Shown piece by piece: positions 8,064 to 15,474 of a stretch of 16,884 nt of DNA; positions within the stretch are counted from its first letter, which is position 1, and each line of letters opens with the position of its first letter. The translations under genes and the position numbers were made by a program. This DNA comes from a bacterium (GTDB taxonomy: Bacteria; Actinomycetota; Thermoleophilia; Solirubrobacterales; 70-9): NCBI GenBank assembly GCA_002919115.1, contig PKER01000344.1:1-16884 (forward strand). Reading direction: 5' to 3'. Under the pieces are notes generated by a model. It saw nothing but the letters and a program-made list of their open reading frames with translations. It searched no databases and was not told the DNA's origin.

Positions 8064-9527
8064 GTGGCCTGGCTGCGGGGAGTCGCGCTGCCCTCGCTGC
8101 CCCCGCCCGCCCGCTGGCCGGTCCGCTGGCGGCTGACGGCGGTCTCCTCCCTGCTCACGTTCGTGATCCTGATCGTGTTCGCCGCCGTCGTCGGCAGGCT
8201 CGCGGAGGAGCGCCTGGAGAGCGACTTCCGCAGCGAGGTGGCCGCCAACGCGTCGGACCTGGCGACCCGCCTCGCCGTGGACTGCGACGCGGCGACGTTC
8301 TCCTGCCGGGCCGTCCAGAACGTGGGCGACCTGCCCCTCCCGAGCTCCTCCGAGGCCCGGATCGTCTTCAACGGCACCGTGATCGCCGCCACCAAGGGCG
8401 CGGCCAAGCTGGGCGACATCACGCCCGAGCCGCGTAGCTCCGGCTACGAGATCGCGGTGCGCGAGGTGCCCGTCCGGGGCGTCGTCGCGCGCGCGTACCT
8501 GCAGTACGGGCGCGACAAGGCGGTCGTCGAGCGCACGATCAACCGCGTCTGGCTGTTCCTCGGCGCGGGCGTGCTCGGCGGCACGGTGCTCGCGTTCCTC
8601 GCCGGCCTCGCGGTCGCGAGCCGCGCCATGCGCCCGATCTCCGCGCTCACCAAGGCCGCCCGCAGGATCGCGTCGACGCGCGACCCGTCGCTGTCCATGC
8701 CACGCCCCGAGACCGACGACGAGATCGCCGAGCTCGCGCGCACGCTCGACGAGATGCTGGGCGAGCTCGACGAGGCCCGCAGCGAGACCGAGCAGATGGT
8801 CCAAGCGCAGCGCGAGTTCGTCGCGGACGCCTCCCACGAGCTGCGCACGCCCCTGACCAGCATCCTCGCCAACCTCGAGCTGCTCGAGGAGGCGCTCGCG
8901 CGTCGCCGGGGCGGCGGCGGCGAGGAGGGCGAGATGGTCGCCTCCGCCCTGCGCTCCTCAAAGCGCATGCGCCGGCTCGTCGGCGACCTGCTCCTGCTGG
9001 CGCGCGCCGACGCCGGGCGCACGACGCAGCGCGCCGAACTCGAGCTCGCCGAGGTGGTCGAGGCCGCCTACGCCGAGGTCAAGCCGGTCGCCCACGACCA
9101 CGAGCTCGTGCTCCGCAGCCTCGACTCGGCCCGGGTGATGGGCAACGCCGACGAGCTGCACCGCCTGGTCGTGAACCTCCTCGACAACGGCCTCAAGCAC
9201 ACGCCCGCCGGGACGCGGATCGAGCTCGGGCTGGCCCGCAGCAACGGCACCGCCGTGCTGGAGGTGGCCGACGACGGCCCCGGCCTGCCCGAGGGCATGG
9301 AGGAGCAGGTCTTCTCGCGCTTCGTCCGTGGCGCGGGCCCCTCCGACATCGCGGGCGACGGGGGCACGGGGCTCGGGCTGGCGATCGTGCGCGCTGTCGC
9401 CCAGTCGCACGGCGGCGGCGTGACGGCGGGGCGCTCCGCGGCGGGCGGCGCGCGCTTCGTCGTGACCCTCCCGGCCCTGGACGGCGAGCGCGAAGGCTCT
9501 ACTAGGGAAGTCTCAGCGAACCTTTAG
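8064..9527 (+). CDS. Membrane sensor histidine kinase, partner of the upstream regulator
   Basis: The 487-residue protein has TM1 at about 24-45, an extracytoplasmic sensor of about 115 residues containing two cysteines (C74 and C81), TM2 at about 162-184, and a HAMP linker (about 185-240). The HisKA domain follows, with the phosphorylated H258 in ASHELRTPL. The ATPase domain shows the N box NLLDNGLKHT (371-380), ADDGPGL (402-408) and GDGGTGLGLAIV (431-442). All catalytic motifs are intact. GTG 8064 is supported by AAGGAGG (8048-8054) nine bases upstream, inside the end of the regulator gene. It forms an operon with the regulator. The sensor domain matches no ligand-binding fold I recognise; the cysteine pair could form a disulfide. 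The stop codon lies within a palindrome (9517-9533). Confidence 0.95.
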   Translation: MAWLRGVALPSLPPPARWPVRWRLTAVSSLLTFVILIVFAAVVGRLAEERLESDFRSEVAANASDLATRLAVDCDAATFSCRAVQNVGDLPLPSSSEARIVFNGTVIAATKGAAKLGDITPEPRSSGYEIAVREVPVRGVVARAYLQYGRDKAVVERTINRVWLFLGAGVLGGTVLAFLAGLAVASRAMRPISALTKAARRIASTRDPSLSMPRPETDDEIAELARTLDEMLGELDEARSETEQMVQAQREFVADASHELRTPLTSILANLELLEEALARRRGGGGEEGEMVASALRSSKRMRRLVGDLLLLARADAGRTTQRAELELAEVVEAAYAEVKPVAHDHELVLRSLDSARVMGNADELHRLVVNLLDNGLKHTPAGTRIELGLARSNGTAVLEVADDGPGLPEGMEEQVFSRFVRGAGPSDIAGDGGTGLGLAIVRAVAQSHGGGVTAGRSAAGGARFVVTLPALDGEREGSTREVSANL

Positions 9528-9533
9528 GGTTCG
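9517..9533. promoter_or_regulatory. 17-bp palindrome overlapping the kinase stop codon
   Basis: CGAACC (9517-9522) and GGTTCG (9528-9533) are exact reverse complements around TTTAG, which contains the kinase stop. The arms resemble LexA half-sites, but the spacing is three bases too long for a LexA box. The palindrome lies immediately before an AT-rich promoter-like patch, so an operator for a dimeric regulator is plausible. A short RNA hairpin is the other option. The regulator is not known. Confidence 0.4.
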
Positions 9534-9640
9534 TTTACATTAGGCATATATCGTCCTCAACCGGACGAGACACAAGCCGCCCGTCGGAGTCTCCCCCCGA
9601 TGACGCTTCGGCGGGCGCCTTGGCCTTACAGAGCCAAGCA

Positions 9641-9684
9641 GGCCCGCCGGGTTCCCCCTCCCTGACCCGGCGGGCCTTCACTTT
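9641..9684 (+). terminator. Strong hairpin terminator candidate between kinase and Lon-like gene
   Basis: GGCCCGCCGGGT (9641-9652) and ACCCGGCGGGCC (9665-9676) form a perfect 12-bp stem with a 12-base pyrimidine-rich loop. TTCACTTT follows, a short imperfect T-rich tail. It would end transcripts from the two-component operon, or from a promoter near 9540, before the Lon-like gene. The start of that gene lies 40 bases further on behind its own -10-like hexamer. Confidence 0.6.
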
Positions 9685-9703
9685 GCCGGGAACCGCGAGC
9701 GGG

Positions 9704-9709
9704 TACGCT
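9704..9709 (+). promoter_or_regulatory. Candidate -10 element for leaderless Lon-like mRNA
   Basis: TACGCT is followed by exactly seven bases and then the GTG at 9717, the same geometry as at thpR. It lies downstream of the 12-bp terminator stem, which makes separate transcription of the Lon-like gene likely. A TTGCCG hexamer at 9683-9688 could be a -35 with a short 15-base spacer. No Shine-Dalgarno is seen before the GTG, as expected for a leaderless start. Confidence 0.4.
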
Positions 9710-9716
9710 CGGCGCG

Positions 9717-12182
9717 GTGAGTCCCGTCGAGCCACTTACCCCAGAAGAGCTGCGCCGCCGCTGCGACCCGGAGAGCCTGGGCTTCGGGACCACCGCCGAG
9801 CTCGAGCCGCTCGCCCGGACGATCGGCCAGCCGCGCGCGCTGCGGGCGCTCGACTTCGGGCTCGACATGCGCGCGCCGGGCTACAACGTGTTCGTCACCG
9901 GGCCGGCCAGCACGGGGCGGCGCACGACCGTCGAGAACTACCTGCGCGCGCGGGCCTCGTCCCAGCCCGCGGCCGACGACTGGGTCTACCTCTTCAACTT
10001 CGACGAGCCCCGCGAGCCGATCGTCCTGCGCTTCCCGGCCGGCGAGGGCAGGCGGTTCGCCGACCGCCTCCGCGAGGTGGTCGAGGAGGCGCGCCGGCGG
10101 ATTCCCGCCGCCTTCGAGAGCGACCAGTACGACGACCGCCGCCGCGAGCTCGTCGCCGAGATCGAGCGCCGCCGCGAGGAGGTGATCGGAGGCCTGCGCA
10201 AGCGCGCGGAGTCCCTCGGGCTCGCGCTGGAGGTCACCCCCGCGGGCCTCGTCACGTTCCCGGTGGTCGGCGGCAGGCCGATCCGCCGCGACCAGATGGC
10301 CGCGCTCCCGCCGGAGGCCCGCCGGCGGATCGAGGCCGCGATCCAGCAGCTCGACGAGGAGATCCCGCCCGCGCTCAAGCGCGTGCGCGAGATCGAGCGC
10401 GAGGGCACGAAGCGGATCGCCGAGCTCGACCGCGAGGTCGCCCTGTTCGCGATCGGGCACCTGCTCGACGAGCTGCGCGCCGAGTTCGAGCGCGTCCGGG
10501 GCGCGGGCGCCTGGCTGGACCGCGTCCGCGAGGACATCGTCGGCCACCTCGAGCACCTGCGCGGGGACGCCGACGCGCAGCCGCCGGTGCCCGCCCCGAT
10601 CGCCGCGGCCGCGCACGAGGCGCGCCAGGCGTTCCTCGCCCGCTACGAGGCGAACGTGCTCGTGAGCCACGCCGGAGACGGCGGGGCGCCGGTCGTCTTC
10701 GAGACCAACCCCACCTACTACAACGTCTTCGGGCGGATCGACTACGCGCCGGTGTTCGGCGCGATGAGCACCGACCACCGCCACATCCGCCCCGGCGCCC
10801 TGCACCGCGCCAACGGCGGCTATCTGATGCTCAACGCCCTCGACGTGCTGCGCCAGCCGCTCGTCTGGGAGAAGCTCAAGGAGGTGCTCCGCACGCGCCG
10901 CCTGGCCGTCGAGCCGCTCGCGTCGGAGTTCAGCGCCCTCCCGGTCGCGACGCTCGCGCCGCAGCCCATCGAGCTCGACGTCAAGGTGGTCCTGATCGGC
11001 CCCGCCTACGTCTTCCAGCAGCTCGTCCAGCTCGACGAGGACGTGGCCAAGCTCTTCAAGGTCCGCGCCGACTTCGACGTCGAGCTTCCCTGGGAGGAGA
11101 GCGAGCACCGCAACTACGCCGCCTTCGTCGCGAACCGCGTCCAGGAGCACGGCCTGCTCCCCTTCCGCAACGACGCCGTCGCCCGGCTCATCGAGCACGG
11201 CGCCCGGCTCGCCGGCGACCAGCGCAAGCTCTCCGCCCGCCTCGGCGAGATCAGCGACGTGATCTGCGAGGCGAGCCACTGGGCCGAACAGGACGACCGC
11301 GACGTCGTCACCGCCGACGACGTCGACCGCGCCGTCGACGAGCGGATCCACCGCTCGAACCTGATCGAGGAGCGCACCCACGAGCTGATCGAGAACGGCA
11401 CCCTGATGATCGACGTCGCCGGCGAGCGCGTGGGCCAGGTCAACGGCCTCTCGGTCACCCAGCTCGGCGACTACGAGTTCGGCCACCCCTCGCGAATCAC
11501 CGCCACGACCGCCCTCGGCGAGGGCGAGATGATCGCGATCGACCGCGAGGTCGAGCTCAGCGGGCCGATCCACGACAAGGGCTTTCTGATCCTCTCCGGC
11601 TACCTCGCCGCCCGCTTCGGGCAGAAGCGGCCGCTCGCGCTGCACGCGCGGCTCGTCTTCGAGCAGAGCTACGGCGGCATCGAGGGCGACTCCGCGTCCT
11701 GCGCGGAGCTGATCGCGCTGCTGTCCAGCCTCGGGAACGTGCCCGTGCGCCAGGGGATCGCGATCACCGGGTCGGTGAACCAGCACGGGCGCGTGCAGGC
11801 GATCGGCGGCGTGAACGAGAAGATCGAGGGCCACTTCACCGTCTGCAAGCGGGCGGGGCTCACCGGCGAGCAGGGCGTCGTGATCCCCAAGGCCAACGCG
11901 CGCAACCTCATGCTGCGCGACGAGGTGGTCGAGGCCGTCCGCGATGGGCAGTTCGCGATCTGGGCGGTCGAGCACGTCGACGAGGCCGTCGAGCTGCTCA
12001 CCGGGCGCCCGGCCGGCGAGCCCGGCCCCGACGGGTCCTACCCGGAGGGCACCGTGTACCGCGCCGTCGAGGAGCGCCTGGAGGAGCTCAGCGAGACGCG
12101 GCGCAGGCTGGCCAACCCGCCCCACGAGGAGAAGGGGGGCGAGGGCGCGCGGGAGGGCGAGTCCCCCGCCGGGGGCTCGTGA
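9717..12182 (+). CDS. Lon-family (S16, COG1067-like) protease with degenerate ATPase motifs
   Basis: The 821-residue protein has an AAA-like N-terminal half with a long helical insertion (about 105-300, repeated Arg/Glu-rich heptad-like stretches), a second AAA-like segment (about 330-540) and a C-terminal Lon protease domain (about 555-770). The catalytic dyad is intact: S659 in EGDSAS and K702 in GGVNEKIEG, 43 residues apart as in Lon. The ATPase site is altered. The Walker A position reads GPASTGRRTT (62-71), with Arg in place of the Lys, and the Walker B position reads LMLNAL (370-375), with Asn in place of Asp. This resembles LonC-type proteases, which degrade unfolded proteins without ATP. 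GTG 9717 is preceded by a TACGCT hexamer. A Gly/Pro/Glu-rich tail ends the protein. Family is certain; ATP independence is inferred. Confidence 0.92.
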   Translation: MSPVEPLTPEELRRRCDPESLGFGTTAELEPLARTIGQPRALRALDFGLDMRAPGYNVFVTGPASTGRRTTVENYLRARASSQPAADDWVYLFNFDEPREPIVLRFPAGEGRRFADRLREVVEEARRRIPAAFESDQYDDRRRELVAEIERRREEVIGGLRKRAESLGLALEVTPAGLVTFPVVGGRPIRRDQMAALPPEARRRIEAAIQQLDEEIPPALKRVREIEREGTKRIAELDREVALFAIGHLLDELRAEFERVRGAGAWLDRVREDIVGHLEHLRGDADAQPPVPAPIAAAAHEARQAFLARYEANVLVSHAGDGGAPVVFETNPTYYNVFGRIDYAPVFGAMSTDHRHIRPGALHRANGGYLMLNALDVLRQPLVWEKLKEVLRTRRLAVEPLASEFSALPVATLAPQPIELDVKVVLIGPAYVFQQLVQLDEDVAKLFKVRADFDVELPWEESEHRNYAAFVANRVQEHGLLPFRNDAVARLIEHGARLAGDQRKLSARLGEISDVICEASHWAEQDDRDVVTADDVDRAVDERIHRSNLIEERTHELIENGTLMIDVAGERVGQVNGLSVTQLGDYEFGHPSRITATTALGEGEMIAIDREVELSGPIHDKGFLILSGYLAARFGQKRPLALHARLVFEQSYGGIEGDSASCAELIALLSSLGNVPVRQGIAITGSVNQHGRVQAIGGVNEKIEGHFTVCKRAGLTGEQGVVIPKANARNLMLRDEVVEAVRDGQFAIWAVEHVDEAVELLTGRPAGEPGPDGSYPEGTVYRAVEERLEELSETRRRLANPPHEEKGGEGAREGESPAGGS
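12159..12178 (+). terminator. Possible terminator hairpin in the last codons of the Lon-like gene
   Basis: CCCCC (12163-12167) pairs with GGGGG (12171-12175) around GCC, and GAG (12159-12161) pairs with CTC (12176-12178) past one bulged T. The stem ends just before the TGA stop (12180-12182). No T-run follows. Only 24 bases separate this stop from the convergent rnj stop, so some terminator function is expected here, but the evidence is weak and the codons may simply encode a Gly/Pro-rich tail. Confidence 0.25.
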
Positions 12183-12206
12183 GGGCCGCGCGCGGGGCGG
12201 GCCCCC

Positions 12207-13874
12207 CTAAACCTCGACGACGACCGGCAGCACCATCGGCCGCCGGCGCAGGCGCTCGTAGATGAGCTCGGCGACGGCGTCGTGGATGTCCTGCTGGATC
12301 AGGGCGTTCTCGCGCACCCCGTCCTCGGCAGCGTCGGCCACGACGTCGGTCACCAGCTCACGGACCTCCTCGACCAGCGACGCGGCCGCCTCGCCCTCGA
12401 TGAACGGCACCCCGCGGAAGAGCACCTCGGGCGGCGCGACGGACTCGCCGTCCTCGGAGGAGATCGTGGCGACCACGATCAGGACGCCGTCGGCGGACAG
12501 CGTGCGGCGGTCGCGCAAGGCGACGTCGTTGGGGTCGCCGATGTCGACGCCGTCCACGAAGATCATCCCCGCGTTCGTGTCCTCGCCCCAGCGGGCGCCG
12601 TTCTCGTCGATGACGAGCGGCAGGCCGTTGCGGCCGCGGAAGATGTTCTCCGGCGGGACGCCGACCGCCTCGGCGAGCTCGCCGTGCAGCCGGATGCGCT
12701 TGTGGTCGCCGTGGAAGGGCATCACGTAGCGCGGCCGCGTCAGGTTGAGCATCAGCTTGAGCTCCTCGCGCGAGCCGTGGCCGGACACGTGGATTGGCGC
12801 GTCGGCCGGCGTGATCACGCGCGCGCCGATCTCGTAGATGCGGTCGATGGTCTCGTTGACCGCGCGCTCGTTGCCCGGGATCGCGGTCGCCGAGAAGATC
12901 ACCGTGTCGCCCGAGTGCAGCTCGATGTCGCGGTGGTCGTTGAACGCCATCCGCCGCAGCGCCGAGAGCGGCTCGCCCTGGCTGCCGGTGGAGATCGCGA
13001 TCACCTTGTGGTCGGGGTAGTCCTCGATCTCCTTCGGGTGGATGATCATCCCCTCGGGCGCGTGCGCGATCCCGAGGTTGGTCGCGATGTTGAAGTTCTT
13101 GCGCATCGAGCGCCCGACGAGCGCGATCTTGCGGTCGAGCCCGACCGCCGCGTCGATCACCTGCTGGACGCGGTGGACGTTCGAGGCGAAGCAGGTGACG
13201 ATGATGCGCCCCTCGCAGCGCGCGAACTCGGCGGCGAGCGCCGGGCCGACCGTCGCCTCCGACGGCACGACGCCGGGGCGGTCCGCGTTCGTGGAGTCCC
13301 CGCACAGGCACAGCACGCCCTCCGACCCCAGCTCGGCGAGGCGTGCGATGTCCGCCGGCCGGCCGTCGATCGGGGTCTGGTCGAAGCGGTAGTCGCCGGT
13401 GACGAGGATCGCGCCCAGCGGCGTGTGCAGGGCGACGGCGCGGGCGTCGGGGATCGAGTGCGACATGTGGATCGTCTCGATCTCGAACGGCCCGGCGCGG
13501 AAGCGCTCGCCCGGGTCGACCACGTTCAGGTCGGCGTCGCGGATGCGGCGCTCCTCGAGCTTGGACCGCACCAGCCCGATCGTGAGCGCGCCGCCGTAGA
13601 TCGGCGGGCGCACGTCCAGCTCGCGCAGGACGAACGGCAGCGCCCCCACGTGGTCCTCGTGCCCGTGGGTGAGCACGATCGCCTCGATGTCGTCGGCGCG
13701 GTCGCGCAGCGACGTGAAGTCCGGCAGCACGAGGTCGATGCCGAGCATCTCCGACGTCGGGAACATGAGGCCGGTGTCGACCAGCACGATCCGGCCCTCG
13801 AGCTCGAAGGCCGTCATGTTCTTGCCGATCTCGCCGAGCCCCCCGAGCGGGAGGATGGTGATCCGCGTGCTCAC
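12207..13874 (-). CDS. rnj: Ribonuclease J
   Basis: RNase J is a metallo-beta-lactamase/beta-CASP enzyme with 5'-to-3' exonuclease and endonuclease activity, acting in rRNA maturation and mRNA decay. The 555 residues are typical. The zinc motif HGHEDH sits at 70-75, followed by MSHSIPDA, TGDYRFD, CGDSTNAD and TCFASNVHR. The beta-CASP part contains STGSQGE and SGHGSREELKLMLNLTRP, and a C-terminal domain follows. GTG 13874 overlaps the dapA stop as GTGA, so translation is probably coupled to dapA. The dapA-rnj pair is conserved in actinobacteria, including mycobacteria. The gene converges on the Lon-like gene with a 24-base gap. With the PNPase tail at the right edge, the block contains two RNA-decay enzymes. 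No anomaly was seen. Confidence 0.96.
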   Translation of the reverse strand: MSTRITILPLGGLGEIGKNMTAFELEGRIVLVDTGLMFPTSEMLGIDLVLPDFTSLRDRADDIEAIVLTHGHEDHVGALPFVLRELDVRPPIYGGALTIGLVRSKLEERRIRDADLNVVDPGERFRAGPFEIETIHMSHSIPDARAVALHTPLGAILVTGDYRFDQTPIDGRPADIARLAELGSEGVLCLCGDSTNADRPGVVPSEATVGPALAAEFARCEGRIIVTCFASNVHRVQQVIDAAVGLDRKIALVGRSMRKNFNIATNLGIAHAPEGMIIHPKEIEDYPDHKVIAISTGSQGEPLSALRRMAFNDHRDIELHSGDTVIFSATAIPGNERAVNETIDRIYEIGARVITPADAPIHVSGHGSREELKLMLNLTRPRYVMPFHGDHKRIRLHGELAEAVGVPPENIFRGRNGLPLVIDENGARWGEDTNAGMIFVDGVDIGDPNDVALRDRRTLSADGVLIVVATISSEDGESVAPPEVLFRGVPFIEGEAAASLVEEVRELVTDVVADAAEDGVRENALIQQDIHDAVAELIYERLRRRPMVLPVVVEV

Positions 13875-14773
13875 GCCTTCCCCGTCGCCAAAGCTCCGTG
13901 TGCAGCCAGCGCCTCGCGGATGCGCGCCCGCTCCTCCTCGGTCGCGGGCACCATCGGCAGGCGCAAGCGGCCGTCGGACAACACTCCGGTGAGCTCGAGC
14001 GCCGCCTTCACCGGGATCGGGTTCGTCGTCACGCTGAGCGCCGCGTAGACGTCGCGCAGGGCGGCGTCGAGCTCGCGGGCCCGCTCCCAGTCGCCGGCCA
14101 TCGCCGCCTCGTAGACGGCGCGCATCTCGTCGCCGACCACGTGGGAGGCCACCAGGATCCCGCCCTCGCCGCCGGCCTCGAGGCAGCGCAGGAAGACGTC
14201 GTCGTTCCCGGCCAGGAGCGTGAGCCCCTCGATCGGCTGCACGTCCTCGTTGTTCGCCTGCTTGACCGCGACGACGTTCGGGATCTCCGCGGCCAGCTCG
14301 GCGAGCAGGGCCGGCGGGACGTTCACCACCGCGCGCGAGGGGATGTTGTAGAGGACGACGGGCAGGGGGCCCGCGGCCTCGGCGGCGGCGGCGAAGTGGG
14401 CGCGCAGGCCGCGCTCGTTCGGCTTGTTGTAGTACGGCGTGACCACGAGCACCCCGTGGGCGCCGGCCTCGCGCCCGCGCTCGGTGAGCTCGACGGTGTG
14501 GGCGGTGTCGTTGGACCCGCTGCCGAAGATCACGGTCGCCTCGTCGCCGACCTCCTCGAGCACCGCCTCCAAGAGCGCGACCTTCTCGTCGTCGGTGAGC
14601 GTGGGCGACTCGCCGGTGGTGCCCGCCACGACGAGGCCGTGGGAGCCGTGCCGGACGAGGTAGCGCGCCAGCGCCCGCGCCGCCGGCAGGTCGACGGCGC
14701 CGTCCGCCCCGAAGGGCGTCACCATCGCCGTGATCACACCTGAGATCTCGCGCACCGGTCGATTATCCCCCAT
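13871..14773 (-). CDS. dapA: 4-hydroxy-tetrahydrodipicolinate synthase
   Basis: DapA condenses pyruvate with aspartate semialdehyde, the first committed step to diaminopimelate and lysine. The 300-residue product has GTTGES at 51-56, YYNKP at 114-118, catalytic Y142 and R147 in LYNIPSR, and the Schiff-base lysine K171 in VAVKQAN. All are at family spacing, about ten residues later than in E. coli. That offset fits a start slightly upstream of the family norm. ATG 14773 is 13 bases after the dapB stop. A GTG at 14755 would give a product starting just before ISGVITAMVTPF and sits six bases after GATAAT, so a shorter protein from an internal promoter is possible. The gene lies between dapB and rnj and overlaps rnj by four bases. 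Confidence 0.96.
   Translation of the reverse strand: MGDNRPVREISGVITAMVTPFGADGAVDLPAARALARYLVRHGSHGLVVAGTTGESPTLTDDEKVALLEAVLEEVGDEATVIFGSGSNDTAHTVELTERGREAGAHGVLVVTPYYNKPNERGLRAHFAAAAEAAGPLPVVLYNIPSRAVVNVPPALLAELAAEIPNVVAVKQANNEDVQPIEGLTLLAGNDDVFLRCLEAGGEGGILVASHVVGDEMRAVYEAAMAGDWERARELDAALRDVYAALSVTTNPIPVKAALELTGVLSDGRLRLPMVPATEEERARIREALAAHGALATGKA
14762..14767 (-). promoter_or_regulatory. Possible internal -10 element inside the dapA 5' end
   Basis: On the minus strand GATAAT differs from TATAAT at one base and is followed by six bases and then an in-frame GTG (14755). Such an AT-rich hexamer is unusual in this sequence. It could drive a leaderless dapA-rnj transcript independent of dapB. 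The matching -35 is poor, and the hexamer also encodes Asp-Asn of the longer dapA product, so this is a weak inference. Confidence 0.25.
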
Positions 14774-14786
14774 CGTCCGCCGCCGC

Positions 14787-15452
14787 TCAGAGAACGTTCT
14801 CCAGGCCGACCACGAACCGCTCGGAGAGAGCGCCCACCCGGCGCACCGCGAGCAGCACGCCCGGCATGAACGAGCGCCGGTCGATCGAGTCGTGGCGGAT
14901 CGTGAGCGTCTGCCCCTCCCCGCCCAGGATCACCTCCTGGTGGGCGACCAGCCCGGGCAGCCGCACCGAGTGGATCGGCTCGTGCACGTTGCCGCCCGCG
15001 GCGCGGATCAGCTCGGCGGTGCGCTTCGCCGTGCCCGAGGGGGCGTCGAGCTTGCGGTCGTGATGGAGCTCGACGATCTCGACCTCCGGCATGTGCTTGG
15101 CCGCCTCGGCGGCGAACCGCATCATCAGCACCGCGCCGATCGCGAAGTTGGGCGCGACGAGCACGTTCGCCTGGGAGCCCTGCGCCGCCTCGCGCAGCGG
15201 CTCGAGGTCGAAGCCCGTCGTGCCCACCACCGCGTGCACGCCGGCCTCCAGGCAGGCGCGCACGTTGCCGGGCGCAGCGGCCGGCGTCGAGAAATCGACG
15301 ACGACGTCGGCGTCGCCCAGAAACTCGGCGAGCTCGGCGCCCAGCGCCGGGTCGGCGCGGCCGACGAGCTCCATGTCGTCGGCGCCCTCGACCGCCTCGC
15401 AGGTTGTGGCGCCCATCCTGCCGGCGGCGCCGGAGACGACCACGCGAATCAC
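14787..15452 (-). CDS. dapB: 4-hydroxy-tetrahydrodipicolinate reductase
   Basis: DapB reduces the DapA product with NAD(P)H in the diaminopimelate/lysine pathway. The 221-residue product opens with the nucleotide-binding loop GAAGRMG (8-14). VVDFSTPAA and GTTGF follow, and then the catalytic signature ELHHDRKLDAPSGTA (128-142) with the proton-donor His and substrate-contact Lys. This is compact relative to the roughly 245-270 residues common in the family, but no motif is missing. GTG 15452 has a strong GGGGAGG site about eight bases upstream, in the 22-base gap after the M16 peptidase stop. It lies upstream of dapA in one transcription unit. The pairing of dapB with dapA is standard; the adjoining M16 peptidase is typical of actinobacteria. 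Confidence 0.96.
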   Translation of the reverse strand: MIRVVVSGAAGRMGATTCEAVEGADDMELVGRADPALGAELAEFLGDADVVVDFSTPAAAPGNVRACLEAGVHAVVGTTGFDLEPLREAAQGSQANVLVAPNFAIGAVLMMRFAAEAAKHMPEVEIVELHHDRKLDAPSGTAKRTAELIRAAGGNVHEPIHSVRLPGLVAHQEVILGGEGQTLTIRHDSIDRRSFMPGVLLAVRRVGALSERFVVGLENVL

Positions 15453-15474
15453 GCACCCACCTCCCCTTCTCGAA

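Larger units (their letters stand above)
9528..9716 (+). other. Structured intergenic region between kinase and Lon-like gene
   Basis: The region opens with an AT-rich patch (about 9523-9552, including TTTACATT and CATATATC) that stands out from the surrounding GC-rich sequence and looks like a promoter; TACATT (9536-9541) fits TANNNT. After it come several stems: CGCCCG with CGGGCG around 9577-9617, CTTGGC (9619-9624) with GCCAAG (9633-9638), and a perfect 12-bp stem (9641-9676). If the AT-rich promoter is used, the transcript would be about 120-140 bases up to that stem. It could be a small RNA or a leader with an attenuator. I recognise no known riboswitch or RNA family and see no protein-coding gene. 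Confidence 0.4.

Noticed and set aside
9517..9533. LexA box upstream of the Lon-like gene
   Set aside because: The half-sites look similar, but CGAAC and GTTCG are separated by seven bases rather than the four expected for LexA, so I list it only as an unassigned palindrome.
9641..9676. tRNA-like element suggested by GGGTTCC within the stem-loop
   Set aside because: No acceptor stem, anticodon arm or CCA end can be arranged; the sequence is a simple long stem with a pyrimidine loop.
9678..12125. Long minus-strand open frame (about 815 codons) opposite the Lon-like gene
   Set aside because: The Lon-family motifs and catalytic dyad are on the plus strand. The antisense product is low-complexity and resembles no protein.
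12282..14048. Plus-strand open frame of nearly 590 codons opposite rnj
   Set aside because: It is a compositional shadow of the RNase J gene, with no ribosome binding site and no recognisable domain.
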